64,000 nucleotides of DNA from Leptasterias polaris (GCA_037783415.1 JAZGTN010000055.1:186001-250000), one strand, 5' to 3'; shown: positions 36,065-47,665, numbered from the stretch's first letter. Program-made: numbers and translations. Notes: generated by a model not told the origin, from the sequence alone.

Positions 36065-36427
36065 TTAAAGGCCCTGTACACTATTGGTAAGATCGAAAAA
36101 CACAAATGTTCACAGATTCACACATAACTTACATGATTTAAAGTAAGTAATGGTAGAAAGGGCTCCTTAAAATATTTCTGCCTAAAATGCTATCGTTTCT
36201 GAGAAATGAGTAAAACAATAGTTTTTATCGCGCGCGATAATAAACTCGATGTTTGAAAAACAGAAAACACATAAGGTCTCTTTTCACTATTTTCTCGTGA
36301 CCTCGATGACCAATTGAGCTCAAATTTTCACAGGTTTGTTATTTCATGTATGTGGTTGATTACACAAAACATGAACACTGTCTGTGATTATTTTGTCAGC
36401 TCTGCCAATCCTGTATAATACCTTTAA
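36065..36427. mobile_element. MITE family A copy 2
   Basis: This is an uninterrupted copy from TTAAAGGCCCTGTACACTAT to ATAATACCTTTAA, with TTAA at both ends and the central TATCGCGCGCGATA. Confidence 0.87.
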
Positions 36428-36462
36428 CCATGGAGGTATAGAATTAATTCTACCTCCATGCT
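36428..36462. repeat. Palindrome ATGGAGGTA...TACCTCCAT
   Basis: ATGGAGGTATAGAATT is followed at once by AATTCTACCTCCAT, a palindrome with one bulged base. The same half-site TTCTACCTCCA recurs near 36607 and 53091, suggesting a further MITE family. It abuts the end of family A copy 2. Confidence 0.7.
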
Positions 36463-37287
36463 TTAACAGATCAACGGTTATTCTGTATAAGGAATTCAAG
36501 GTGCTGTCAACAACAATTGCCGCAAGTTGAAAAGATGAACTATTGTTAAACTTCTGTTCATCCGAAATATATACACAATGATATTGTAATGCAATGTTTG
36601 GTAATTCTACCTCCAAGGTTATTCACAGATCAGTAAGTTTTACTCACCCAACCTCCAGTGAAAGGTCAAACGCTATGTTCTTCCTCCTCTATGGTTAGAT
36701 CAACGCTACCAGGATTAACCCAAATTGTCATAGCTCTTTCCGGTACCTCACACTCAAGCACGTGCTATTAATAAGAATCACTATACCACCCCGACAGCAT
36801 ACCGTGAACTCGACCCACTCCTCGGGGGTAGATTTAGTCTGATTTGGGGTTCTGGGTGTTCAAACTGCTCAACCCACTCGTGTACTCCACTGTATGTCGA
36901 AACTGTATGACTAGGAAAGTCCCTTACCTCATGCAACAACTGTTTTGGTTCCTGTTTTAGGGCATGCAACAACGCAGCCTCCCGGAGCAATGGATTAGGC
37001 ATAGAGCAAGAACCAGATTAATGCATCAACGTTGAATATCCTTGGGGTAAAACCAGCTTCTCATTGGTGCTTGTATGTGTGTAGCTTTGTGAGTCTGTAC
37101 AGTTCATTTAAAACATGTCAACAACACTTTGAACCCGTAAGCTCAATGCCAACAGTTTTAACCACTGCGTCAATTGGAAACAGACCTTCGCCCGGATGGG
37201 TTCAATGAGCCCATGCACACAGTGCAGTTGGTGTTTATAATAATCCACGGACCTCGCTCGGTCGGTGCTGCTAAGGCCTCCCATAGA

Positions 37288-37500
37288 CTTGGGTACAAGT
37301 CGTTAAATGTCTGTTGCGGTGATATAGGGAAACGGCTCTCTCGCAACTCTCTTGCAAGACTGTTGTTTTGTGTGAGACTACTGCTCAAACACGACTGAAA
37401 TAAGATCAGTAGTTGTGAGAGCAGTAGTCTCGCGAGATAGTTGCGAGAAAGCCGTTTCGCTATTACCGCGAAAGACAGTTAACGACTTGTCAACAAGTCT
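37288..37500. repeat. Long foldback element, arms of about 95 bp
   Basis: The left arm (ACAAGTCGTTAAATGTCTG, GGGAAACGGCTCTCTCGCAA, GAGACTACTGCTC) is inverted on the right (GAGCAGTAGTCTCGCGAGA, TTGCGAGAAAGCCGTTTCG, GACAGTTAACGACTTGT) with scattered mismatches. The loop is about 35 bp. A poly-C run follows at 37503. Confidence 0.8.
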
Positions 37501-38968
37501 AGCCCCCCCCCCCCCCCCCACGATCCGACTACCGCACTTTCTAGGCTTTCGTCGAGAACTTTGACTTGTCACCTGTAAACTGAGAGGACGTATTGTTTGA
37601 CCTTTGTAACGAGCATGCACTCGGAATGTAGCAATACAAACAGAAGAAATGATATTATAATATTCAGCTATTCTGGCTGGGTAACCAAAAACTAACCACA
37701 ACCAATGGGTGTGTTCATCCTTATCACAGTCATAAACACAATACTTCACCACAATCGCTTTTACCTCACAATACTTTACTCCCCAAAAAAAAAAAATAAT
37801 ACATACTTTTGCACCAGAAGCCAACTAATTTAATTATTTTCCGCTCTAAATCAATCATCTCACAAAACCTTGAATTTCTCAAAAGACTTACTTTTGTCAC
37901 TGATACGGGATTTAACAAAGCTCTGGAAAACCCTCGGCCATGGCTTAATATCCACCTGAAAACGAAACATGCTGTCTTAAAATTATCTATGGGTTATAAA
38001 TATCACTTAAATTTATTATTTACTTAAATTAAATAACATTTGTTAAAAGACGTGCTAGTTGCATGCAGTGCAGGGCTAGAAGGAACTCCTCGTTGAGTAC
38101 ACGCCCTTCTGGCACCATTGCCCCTTTTCATATTCAAATATACCGCCACCTACCTGATGGCGGACCTCAGTGGAATGCGGCATTCTGATTCCCCTCTGCG
38201 TTACATAAGAACAACAATGTGTTCCCACATGTCACACGCATAAACATTGTTACCTGCAATACTCTGTAAAGCAGGTATAAAAGCATTTTCTAAGAACAAC
38301 TTGAGACATTTTCCACCATGTGCTGATAACATGAAAGTTTTGTTAAGAGACATCCAAGTCGGCTTAATAATAATACGCAGCTTATTTGGTTCTGAGTCGG
38401 TTTGGGGGGGGGGGGGACTCGTGTTTGTTATACCTCTTAAACAAAGTTCGCAGAAAATACGATTTTGGAAGTGTTTAAATTGGTTTGTGTCCTTTCCGTC
38501 CAGCCAGTCTGGTAGCTCGTCAGTACACAGGGATGGTGATGGGGTGGGGGTGGGGGCCTATGGGTAAAGCCACGAACCGCACGACCCCATACCCACCGCT
38601 GGACAAGCGTACAGTGAGACTTTAAACAGGTGGATTTTTTTTTTTGAGGTAATGCTATTTTAAGTTGTTTACATTGTATTTTTTTATCATTTAAATGTAG
38701 ATTATTTGTACACTTCTGAGTTTTTTGTTATTATCGACTTCATGTGTGGGAGTTTGCTTTGTTTTACCTCCAAGCTGAACGGAGCTCCCAATGACGTAAC
38801 ATGAGTGATGACGTAACAAGGCTTTTAAGAGCCTTTCTGAAGAGCATTTTTTACACAATGAATATCTGTTAAATCTCATGATGTGAACTGAATTTCCTTA
38901 TTGATAGCTCAAACGCAAAGGATACCTCAAACGCAAAAGGTATTCGCTACTTGCAAGAATCTATCTTG

Positions 38969-39111
38969 TGCGTGTATAGCCTCGACTTCATGCTTCATTT
39001 GTATTGCATTTAATGCATCTGTTTGGAGGAAAGTGTCCTTTACTACCGTGACAATACAGAGTTAAATAATGCTTCTATTCACTGCTGTCCCAATTCGAGG
39101 CTCTACTCGCA
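38969..39111. mobile_element. MITE family E copy 2
   Basis: It begins TGCGTGTATAGCCTCGACTT and ends TTCGAGGCTCTACTCGC. It matches 25357-25507 along its whole length. Confidence 0.75.
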
Positions 39112-39491
39112 AAATAAAAAGAACGATTTTGGGGACGGGCACCCCAAACCCCTCTTTGCCTCTCACCCACCGGTCAGATTAGCTTCATCAATCCGCATGC
39201 AACGGTTGATTATTTTGGTGTGACTAAATTCACTTTCAGTTTCATTTCATTTATTGTTCACTTTAAAAGCATCGAAAACTTACATCCACTGGCCTTATAC
39301 AATTATGAGTAAAAAACAAATGTAGTTAACATTCAGAAGTGAAATTGTCATTTAAACGACAACGCTCGTGTTTTTTTTTTTTTTTTTTTTTGTTTGTTTG
39401 TTGTAAAACCAGAAAGTGAAAAACAACGCCATGTGTGTTCTACATAAACAAATCAAGACTCATTAACCGATAGTGTTCAATGTTGATTGCA

Positions 39492-39835
39492 TTAAAGACA
39501 AGGTATACCTTTGGTTTTTGGAACCGATCAAGTTTAATCATTATTTCAAAAAGTAGTAGCGATTTTGAGATATTTATTGCCAAAAAACTGGAGCGGTTGT
39601 GTCCACTCAGAAGGAATAATCCGTAATTGGAATACACAACTTGTGAAACGTTTCATGCAGAAACATTTTTCAAATTTAAATGTTGTTGAACCCCTCTCTC
39701 TTAAATCACATTTCTTTGTAAGGAATTATTTCTCAAAATGTTACACATTGAAACAGCTGCAGCATGCTTCTTTCCAAGTCAGTTTTCAAGGTCATTTATT
39801 AATGGAGTAATTACCAAAGGTATACCCTCCCTTAA
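39492..39835. mobile_element. MITE family B copy 1
   Basis: TTAA and AAGGTATACCTTTGG at the left are mirrored by CCAAAGGTATACCCTCCCTTAA at the right. Interior blocks (GCGATTTTGAGATAT, GGAATACACAACTTGTGAAACG, AACAGCTGCAGCATGCTT) recur in the copies at 46307, 49518 and 59202. Confidence 0.82.
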
Positions 39836-39893
39836 GTTCATTAAGTTGAAAAGTAAACATAGGCTTACACACAGACTTGTCTATAGACCCCTT

Positions 39894-40050
39894 GCATATG
39901 ACATCACACGCTAAAAAAGCGCCCTCACTGAGGCCAAAAAGCGCCCTCACTGAGGTCAAAGGAGGCAGATGATTGGACGGTTCTTTGCGCGTAAAATAGT
40001 GTGCGTGACCTCAGGGTCCATTTAGCGTTCCGCGTTATGCAAGGGGTCTA
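39894..40050. mobile_element. MITE related to family D
   Basis: Its ends are TAGACCCCTTGCATATGACA and GCGTTATGCAAGGGGTCTA. An internal 24-bp duplication (AAAAAGCGCCCTCACTGAGG) is present. From 40051 to 42251 I find only a poly-C run at 40566 and a CAAA-rich stretch near 41815-41850. Confidence 0.78.
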
Positions 40051-42251
40051 TTGTTGTATTATGAAAATTCCATCTTCCTTGGTTTCTAAAAAGGCAACGA
40101 ACATGAAATCAAATGCATCATTTATTTGAGCCTATTTATTTTTTCTTCGAATGAGCCTTTTAGAAGTTATAGCAATTCTGTGCAATTAGAGTAAATCAAT
40201 CGAGTCGTAGATCACCATAATCAAGTCTTGGACTGAAATATTGGTTTTAAAAAAGGTTTCTTTCCATAAATTCCTCTCCCTTAATGATCCAACCATGTGA
40301 ATTAATTATTCATTGAAAAACGATGTCCAACCAAATTGCGGAAACACAGCAGCAGACACAAATATTTCTTAATAGGAGTATGGAGGGGTATCAAGTTTCA
40401 AACGAAGACAATTTTCATATTAAAATGTTATCAATTTTTTTTTTACGTTTCCGATCGGTCACCAAAGGTCTGCTTTTTCCTGTCAGATCTTAATTAACAC
40501 AACTTTTTTACGAATGCGTGTGCCGTGTATCTTCACCATAGCTCAAAATGGCGACTGAAAGTGCACCCCCCCCCCCCCCTCCGCCCTTTTGCATTCGCTT
40601 TATTTCAAGCCAGTCAATCTTGGTGGTAAAATTATTCATAACAAAGAAATTATGCTACACACTTACAACACAAGAAATATCAGTTCACACCGTATCATGG
40701 GGTAATAACTGCACGTATCAAAATATTCAAGCTACACAAAGCAAACTCGACATTTGATTTAAAACTTGATTCGTTAAATAAAAACAAAAAACAAGATCTA
40801 ATACGAAAAACTATTTACAATCCATTTCAATTTAAGTCACAAATCTCTCTAACAATTATTCATAATTGCACTCAACTATACTAATTCCCCCTCCCTGCAC
40901 CACTAACCTCCATTGCACACAACGTTCTCAAACCAAAGTAAAAAAAAAAAACCAGCTATTTCAAAACCTCTTACATAATAAAGTAGTATTTCATGAGTGC
41001 AAACTATTGTTGTTATTATTTTTAAAATAATACTTTAAAGTAATAATAGTAATCAGTTCTTATAATTATAGCGCCCTATCACATCCGAACGGACATATCA
41101 AATTGATCATAATTCCCACGCCAGGTATGCTGAGTTAAAAGAGAAACTAAAGCAAAGGTTTTCCCGGCCAATAAAAAAAAAATCTTTAAAAATAAATAAA
41201 AATTCTTCATTATTTGTATACACCCGGCTCAAATTCAATTTCAAGAACGAATGCTCCGTTGAATCAGCATTCAACAGTCAAAAACATCAATTCAATTTCA
41301 CCATACAGTTTAACATTCTCTGTGGTCAAATAAGATCATTCAATTTCATTAAATCGCAAGACTCGTTAAATTTCGTAAAAGCCAGCAGCAAGAGCTGTTG
41401 AACCATTAAATTTCAACAAGTGTAAAATAGGTAATACATGTAGAAATTCAACATAAGAATAATGGTCCAAGTGTAGTCTTGATTGCCTACAAATGAAACA
41501 GAAATACTAAAACGAATCTGAATAAGAAACCAAAATCATGCGTGCACGAAAATGAAATCGAATGCATTACAGCAAAAAGAAACCATAGTTTGAGTGGGTA
41601 TGGGGAAATGCGTGCTGAAATTGGCTGGGAAAACCTACAGTGAAAGTTAAAATTTGAAAATTTCAGATACACAATCAATTGAGCCGCAAACATTTCCCAA
41701 TTTCCGTATGGCCTCGTCTTGATTGATAACAACGGAAACGAGACAGTTTGACACCCCAGGACGTCCTCGTTTTCATTTGTGAACACAAATCATGGAGATG
41801 CCTTTGAAAACAACAACAAACAAACAACCAAACAAACAAACAACCAAAAAAAGCACACACACAAAAACAACATTAACAGAAGTAATTAGTTGCTGCATCG
41901 ATAGGCCTACATATTGCGTGTTTTAAACAAAATATGACCTTTTGACATTTCAAAACGATTTCTCCTTCTTCTTGTTCCGTAGATGTAATTCTTCTTCTTT
42001 TTCCTCACTCGTTTGAAGTTTAATAAATTATTTTAGTTAACCATGTGGGGGTAGCCCCGAGACTAAAACGTGATAGAATTGGGATTGTGAAATATGCGAG
42101 GTTTTGTACAAAAAGAGGAGCAGTTTAAAAATGTATTTGTCAAAATGAAGGGTATGCCCAACTTCCCAGAAATGAGGGGCCAGTTTTACTGATCATTAAG
42201 GTAACATAAGGCAAGATAAGAAGAATTATATTCAAGGTTAAAATACATTAT

Positions 42252-42257
42252 TTTATT
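42252..42257 (-). terminator. Possible poly-A signal of Rab-A
   Basis: AATAAA on the minus strand lies about 256 bp beyond the Rab-A stop codon. It is the first such hexamer noticed downstream. Confidence 0.4.
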
Positions 42258-42512
42258 TGAGGTAAAAAGTGTAGCAACACTTGACCAAAGAAAAGTACAC
42301 AGTGTTGTTCACATGGGGGGGGGGGGGGGGGGGGTGTGAGACTGGAGGGGGCACAGTCGACCTAACAGAGTCAACGAATGACATCATCCCCAAAGCTTAT
42401 CATGGAAGAATGAATGTTCATCTCTGGGCGCTCCACTTCTCAAAGGGTCTACCGTGCCCTTTTGCGGTGTGAACTAGACCTCCACCATGATGGGATAGAC
42501 TAGCGCCCTCTA

Positions 42513-42617
42513 TCAGCAATAGCACAAACTGCTGCTCTTCTTCTTTGCTCTGTCATGGTTGGTGATAGGGTTAACGCGAACTGCGCTCGGGCTCAAACAT
42601 GGGTTCCTAGAAGCGTA
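42513..42617 (-). CDS. Rab-A GTPase, exon 5 (tail, prenylation motif)
   Basis: This exon starts after GTTTGGTTTGCAG in phase 0 and encodes YASRNPCLSPSAVRVNPI, then HDRAKKKSSSLCYC and TGA. A basic run followed by CxC is a standard Rab prenylation tail. It fits in frame to the phase 0 donor at 43319. Its length (105 bp) equals that of the Rab-B last exon. Confidence 0.85.
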   Translation of the reverse strand, partial: YASRNPCLSPSAVRVNPITNHDRAKKKSSSLCYC

Positions 42618-42962
42618 CTGCAAACCAAACAGAAACCCACAATTGTTTTAAGGTTTACATCAATGCAATTGCGTTCTATTGTAATACTGTTACATATTGT
42701 TCAATGAGTAGGTTTCTGTAAAAGTATAGTTTAAGAAAATTTAACATAGGCTAGGTTTGATGGGCATAGTTTGGTCAACTCTAACAACAATTATTGTTAT
42801 TGAATGCAACATTATAGAACACTGGATGTTTGTTTTCAGTTGAGTTCACGTTTTAAAAGTGAACCGTTCAGTAAACATCAAGCAAGAACTCCTAAATAAA
42901 ACAGACTAAAACTCTAATGTTTGTTAATACATGCAGAAACCAAATTGATACAAAAAATCTAT

Positions 42963-43075
42963 TTTGGGGTTGAACGAAGACAAATTGACTAGAACGGGAG
43001 GAGAGACTGCAACCTCTGAATCAACATGCCGGCCGCTCTACCAACTGAGCTTTTTAGCCCCCAAGGTTGAATGGC
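42963..43075 (-). repeat. tRNA-derived SINE, minus copy of an inverted pair
   Basis: On the minus strand GCTCAGTTGGTAGAGCG is a clear box A. The expected box B is degraded, and the tail CAATTTGTCTTCGTTCAACCC matches the plus copy. The two heads face each other across about 60 bp. Confidence 0.7.
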
Positions 43076-43136
43076 TTTTGACTGGCAACCCCTGAACAAA
43101 GATTTGACAAAAATAATAGGGAGACAGCCAACATGA

Positions 43137-43246
43137 GGGCTACAAAGCTCAGTTGGTGGAGCGCCGGAACGTTAATCCGGAGGGTTGCGGGTTCAAGTCC
43201 TATCCTGTTCAAGTAAATTTGTCTTGAACAAAGTTTGTTCAACCCA
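43137..43246 (+). repeat. tRNA-derived SINE, plus copy of an inverted pair
   Basis: Box A GCTCAGTTGGTGGAGCG (43147-43163) and box B GGTTCAAGTCC (43190-43200) are both present. The anticodon-like loop reads ACGTTAA (GTT). The T stem does not pair well and the base before the anticodon is C not T, so this is a SINE or tRNA relic, not a working tRNA. It lies in intron 4 of Rab-A. Confidence 0.72.
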
Positions 43247-43318
43247 ATATTTATTAACAATTACATCAGTATCCCTTGTGGTTTATCATTTGATATTTAA
43301 AAAACTATTGCTACTTAC

Positions 43319-43423
43319 AACATTGTCCAAAATATCCTGCGCGAAGGCCTCGAATGCCATCTTAACGTTTATGTCTTCCTTCGCACTGACCTCGTAAAAT
43401 GATGCACCAAGCTCTACCGCCAC
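43319..43423 (-). CDS. Rab-A GTPase, exon 4 (G5 motif)
   Basis: Phase 0 at both ends. It encodes VAVELGASFYEVSAKEDINV and KMAFEAFAQDILDNV. EVSAK is the G5 box with Val for the usual Thr. The boundaries coincide with 27411-27521 and 63378-63479. Confidence 0.93.
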
Positions 43424-43589
43424 CTGTTGATATAAAATGAACGTCAATACTCAAAGAACAAATGAAACTGACGAGAGCGGAGATTGAATTATGACTTCAT
43501 AAGTTTTCAAAAGAGACAATGAGGCTGGACTTCCTGCAGGCACAAGGTGTTAAAAGCTCAATGGGGGACTTTTGGGACGCTAGGTGGCA

Positions 43590-44100
43590 GAAGACTTACC
43601 AGATAAGGTTTCACCCCTCTAAATAGACTCCCATAGCAAACAATGATAAATGCTAAATATTCAAAAATTCTCAAAAAATTGTTAAAAGTCTCTCAGCCTC
43701 TTGAAAACCAATCAAATATATTTTCAGACCACTAAACTTCAGATTTCTTTTCAATTTTTGGCAGGTCAGCCGTTTGGAATTTTTGCTAATTACCCCAGAA
43801 AAAAACACCCCCGAAAATGTGTTTTTTCCCAAACCGACTTGCCGCCAGTTTTCATGAGGCACTCCTCCAATTCCCAAGCTAAATAGGACCAACTTTAAAG
43901 CCCAAATTTATCAAATCTCCTCAAAACTTGAAACCCAGAACCCCCAGGGTGTGATAGATTCTTATAATTACACACTCTATTAGTTGCATGACCCCCAAAA
44001 CGTTATAATTAAAAATAAGTTATGGGTTTACAAATTATGATAAGTAGCTTGGCGCATGAATTTTTGGTCGATTTAGAGTAGTGCACCCTATAAGGATCGA
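43590..44100 (-). repeat. Dispersed repeat family G, copy 2 (inverted)
   Basis: Read on the minus strand it repeats the order of 34788-35430: AACTTATTTTTAATTATAAC, GTTTTGGGGGTCATGCAACT, CCAAACGGCTGACCTGCC, GATTGGTTTTCAAGAGGCTG. It lies in intron 3 of Rab-A. Confidence 0.75.
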
Positions 44101-44342
44101 TTGTTCTCGGTAATGTGCGCATGCTCAGAACTATGCAAACAATGGAAATTTACCTGGTAAGTCTGCTGCCACCTATAGCCTTCCAAAGTCTCCCATTGAA
44201 GAAAACATAAGATCTAAAACATTTCATTGAGATTCGCAGACGATTTTATCAGCATTGGTATTATCTGCCCAGCAGTTGTAAACTTGAGTTAAAGTTGAAA
44301 TTATTGTACAAAAAAAAATTGACTTTAATTTTAGTGTAGTAC

Positions 44343-44432
44343 CTTGGCTCCTACTCTTGTTGTGATAGTCCGGTGGTCGTCAAGATCCATCTTGTTACCG
44401 ATTAACATCAACACTACGTCAGGTTCTGCATA
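44343..44432 (-). CDS. Rab-A GTPase, exon 3 (G4 motif)
   Basis: This 90-bp exon, phase 0 to 0, encodes YAEPDVVLMLIGNKMDLDDH and RTITTRVGAK. GNKMD is the G4 box. It equals the Rab-B and Rab10-like exons in length and position. A degraded family A fragment lies in the next intron at about 44700-44860. Confidence 0.93.
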
Positions 44433-45068
44433 CTGCAGTCAATAATCAAATTCATAAAACATATTTGAGATACTATAATATAGGATTGGTATTAAAGTAA
44501 GGATAATAACATAACTGTTTCATTTTAGTCTGAAAGCTTACTGATTATGAAGTTCATACTACAACCATTTCTTCTGTGAAATATTTCCCTCTGAAAAAAA
44601 GTCACAATCGAGAAAACTGTATCTGGAAATTTAGAAAACACAACAGCTGATTTCGGTTGTTTATAACTTAAATTAAAGAACTATGTGGGGTACATGCTAA
44701 ACAATTTGATTTTTTCTCACTATTTTCCCCTGACTCACACAACGAATAAGGCCCAAATTTTCAAAGGATTGTTATTTCACGTCTAATGTTGATTACACAA
44801 AACATGAACATTGTCTGCGACTATATTATTGCCAGCTCTACCAATAATCCTGTACAAAAAGTTTAAACAGTAAAATAGTTAAGAGAGAACAGAAGAGGAC
44901 CATGTTTGTTAAGTGAAGGGTAGGTTCAAGAACCATCTATCCATCTGGTATTACTTGGTTTCCTGAAACCCATTTACTATGGCTAAATGTTATAGTTTCG
45001 TCTCTTTGAAGAAAAAAAACTCTGAGTTTAATCAAACTTATACCAAATGAAAAGTTATATACTCCTGT

Positions 45069-45431
45069 TTAAAGGTATTATACAGGATTGGCAGAGCTGA
45101 TAAAATAATCACAGACAGTGTTCATGTTTTGTGTAATCAACCACATACATGAAATAACAAACCTGTGAAAATTTGAGCTCAATTGGTCATCGAGATCACG
45201 AGAAAATAGTGAAAAGAGACCTTATGTGTTTTCTGTTTTTCAAACATGGAGTTTATTATCGCGCGCGATAAAAACTATTGTTTTACTCATTTCTCAGAAA
45301 CGATAGCATTTCAGGCAGAAATATTTTAAGGAACCCTTTCTACCATTACTTACTTTAAATCATGTAAGTTATGTGTGAATCTGTGAACATTTGTGTTTTT
45401 CGATCTTACCAATCGTGTACAGGGCCTTTAA
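45069..45431. mobile_element. MITE family A copy 3 (inverted)
   Basis: It is the reverse complement of 36065-36427 with few differences, including the central TTATCGCGCGCGATAA and TTAA at each end. It lies in intron 2 of Rab-A. Confidence 0.87.
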
Positions 45432-45575
45432 CACTTTTCCCCAAGGTGGGATCAGTTATTTAAAAATGGGAAATAAAAATGAGATGGTGCTTAAGCCTTG
45501 GACGAGCATCGAACCTTTCCATATTATAGAAAAACAAATAATCAAAAGAGAAAACGAAATTTAACTCAGGTTTAC

Positions 45576-45781
45576 CTTTTCGACTTCTTTCTTCCACACA
45601 CGTAAAATGTTTTCCAGAGATTCTCTCCGGCATACATCATAAACTAAGAGCACCCCCATGGCCTTGCGGTAGTACGAGCTCGTTATCGACCGGTACTTCT
45701 CCTGCCCTGCAGTATCCCAGAGCTGTAGTCTGACCGGTCGACCGTCCGGTAAGAAAACCCTAGCGATGTTGAAGTCAATTC
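45576..45781 (-). CDS. Rab-A GTPase, exon 2 (switch I-II, G3 motif)
   Basis: The exon starts in phase 1 after CTACTTAG and ends in phase 0 at GTAAAC. It encodes IDFNIARVFLPDGRPVRLQL, WDTAGQEKYRSITSSYYRKA and MGVLLVYDVCRRESL. WDTAGQE is intact with the catalytic Gln. KYRSITSSYYR and LVYDV are Rab-type switch II and beta-5 segments. Confidence 0.95.
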
Positions 45782-45950
45782 CTAAGTAGGGAAATTGGAA
45801 ACATGAAGTAAATACTGTTCTTGCTGATTATGAAGTTGGTACTGAAACTGCACGGCAAAAGCTAGGGTGTTAAAATTGACACCATGTGTGTTGTCACATA
45901 TAGATACCAAATAGAGAAACAAAATGTACAATATAATTATTACTATTGTA

Positions 45951-46123
45951 TAGACCTTATGCATTGACGTCACCAAGCCGCCATCTTAGAGGTAAACTGA
46001 TGATGAAACAATGGAAACGCGCTGATTTGTACGCGCGGCGCACAGGACTGACCAATGAACATCTTCCTTTTGACCTCTAGGTGAGGGCGCCCTACACAAA
46101 TGACGTCATATGCATAAGGTCTA
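45951..46123. mobile_element. MITE family D copy (near-identical to 32738-32908, inverted)
   Basis: The ends TAGACCTTATGCATTGACGT and TGACGTCATATGCATAAGGT-CTA form a TIR of about 22 bp with TA outside the left end. The interior has AAGCCGCCATCTTAGAGGTA and GACCTCTAGGTGAGGGCGCC. Confidence 0.87.
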
Positions 46124-46306
46124 TTACAAACCGATAAAGGATCTAATATAATTAGGTGTGTTAAGGTGTGCTCATTAAATTAACCATCAGCATCCACCTA
46201 CGCAGAACAATAGAACAATCGACCTTTGTTAATGTTATTTGTATAACAATTCCAAAGTACATGAGCCTATGTATGATTATCCTCATTATTTGTCGTAACC
46301 ACCATT

Positions 46307-46684
46307 TTAAAGGCAAAGTATACCTTTGGTTTTGTAAACCGTTCGATTGTTTTAATGATCCTATATAAATGTATACATGTTTATACAGTAAAACTAACCT
46401 GTGAAAATTTTACTTCGAAAGGTGGTCGCATTTTTGAGATATCGCCGAAAAACCGGAGTGAACAATCAAGAAGATTAATCCCTATTATACACGATCTGTG
46501 AAGCTTTTCTTACAAAAACGTTTCTCAGATTCAAATTTGAGGGCATTCAACCTAATGTAGGTTGTTTCCCTAAATGATTCTCAAAATGTTTCATACTATC
46601 GAAAGCTGCTGTACTTCTAGCCAAGTAAGCTTTTATTGCCATTCATTTTAAGAGTAATTACCAAACGTATAATCTTCCCTATAA
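46307..46684. mobile_element. MITE family B copy 2
   Basis: It begins TTAAAGGCAAAGTATACCTT and ends TAATTACCAAACGTATAATC-TTCCCT. The interior includes GTCGCATTTTTGAGATATCG and TTTCTCAGATTCAAATTTGA, as in the other copies. Confidence 0.78.
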
Positions 46685-46688
46685 ATAA

Positions 46689-46912
46689 TAGACCCTTCCC
46701 ATGAAATATTTAAATTGCACATCACGCGTGCGCACTTACACTGCTGGTTGGCAAAATGATGGAACATTGGCCCTTTTTGTGTGGGGCTGATGGTGGCGTG
46801 ACGCAGACGCGCTTGTGCGTCTACTTAGTGCACAACTCTATGGCGTTTGCCAACCAGCAGGGTCTGTACGCATGCGTGAATGTAATTAGCATATTTCATG
46901 GGAAGGGTCCAT
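46689..46912. mobile_element. MITE with TAGACCCTTCCCATG termini
   Basis: A TIR of about 22 bp (TAGACCCTTCCCATGAAATA at the left, inverted at 46890-46912) encloses a second inverted repeat, CTGCTGGTTGGCAAA (near 46741) with TTTGCCAACCAGCAG (near 46846). This suggests a nested or composite foldback. The outer ends resemble those of family D. Confidence 0.83.
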
Positions 46913-47544
46913 TGTCTTTGAAAAGGTAACTGCCTCTCGTTGCTGACTGACCAACCTACACGCTGTGACGTAACCGGAAGCCGATTGATTGCCGGGAACT
47001 GTGCTTCCGTTTGTGATGTGTTGGCGATTTTTGCAAACGCAGTGTAAAGACAAAAATGGAGGTCTCTGACTCGACACAAACAGCCTTCTGTTAATAACAC
47101 AGCCAATAAGAAGTGCAATGTGGGGTTTTGGGTTTGTTTTTGTTTTTTCTCAGCCAAAAGTTCCTCCTAGATGGATGTGGCAAAATTAAATTTCCCATGA
47201 CACGTGTTTCGGCCTCGAACAGACTCAAAGATAAACTTCGAATGTACCCATGGATGATTCACGAGGCCTTGGGCCTGTTTAATTTGGAAGAGTTGCTCCA
47301 CCGGCAACCTTAGACCCTCGTGATAGTTAGTCTTAAGTGTAATTAATAAGTTTTGACCTGCATGTGAATTGGCTAATGTTGGATTACAGTGATAGTTCAA
47401 TGATGCTATATGAAATATCTCATAGATTATGTTGAATTAATGTCGACTGTATTATCTTTAGAATTAATAGAATTTAAATTTGAGCAAAAGGGCACACGTT
47501 AAAGGCTTATACGGAACACAGTGGCTAACAGAACCAGCAGTGTA

Positions 47545-47665
47545 GGGCCCAAGATGGCTCTGCTTACACCTTAAATCTGCGCTTACTAAAGCTTAGAATT
47601 GTGTGCTTAACAGGGCACCATAAGCACATAATTTTACGTTAAGCAGAGCCATGAAATTAGGCTTA
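47545..47665. mobile_element. MITE family C, short copy
   Basis: It begins GGGCCCAAGATGGCTCTGCT and ends GCAGAGCCATGAAATTAGG, with inner TTAAGC/GCTTAA modules. Confidence 0.65.

Noticed and set aside
36781..37002. 73-codon minus-strand frame (LLHEVRDFPSHT...)
   Set aside because: It reads like protein but has no start context, splice sites or recognisable motif, and it lies in a repeat-rich spacer.
43137..43210. A functional tRNA-Asn (GTT) gene
   Set aside because: Boxes A and B are good, but the T stem is mispaired, position 33 is not T and a matching SINE body follows; the inverted neighbour has the same body.
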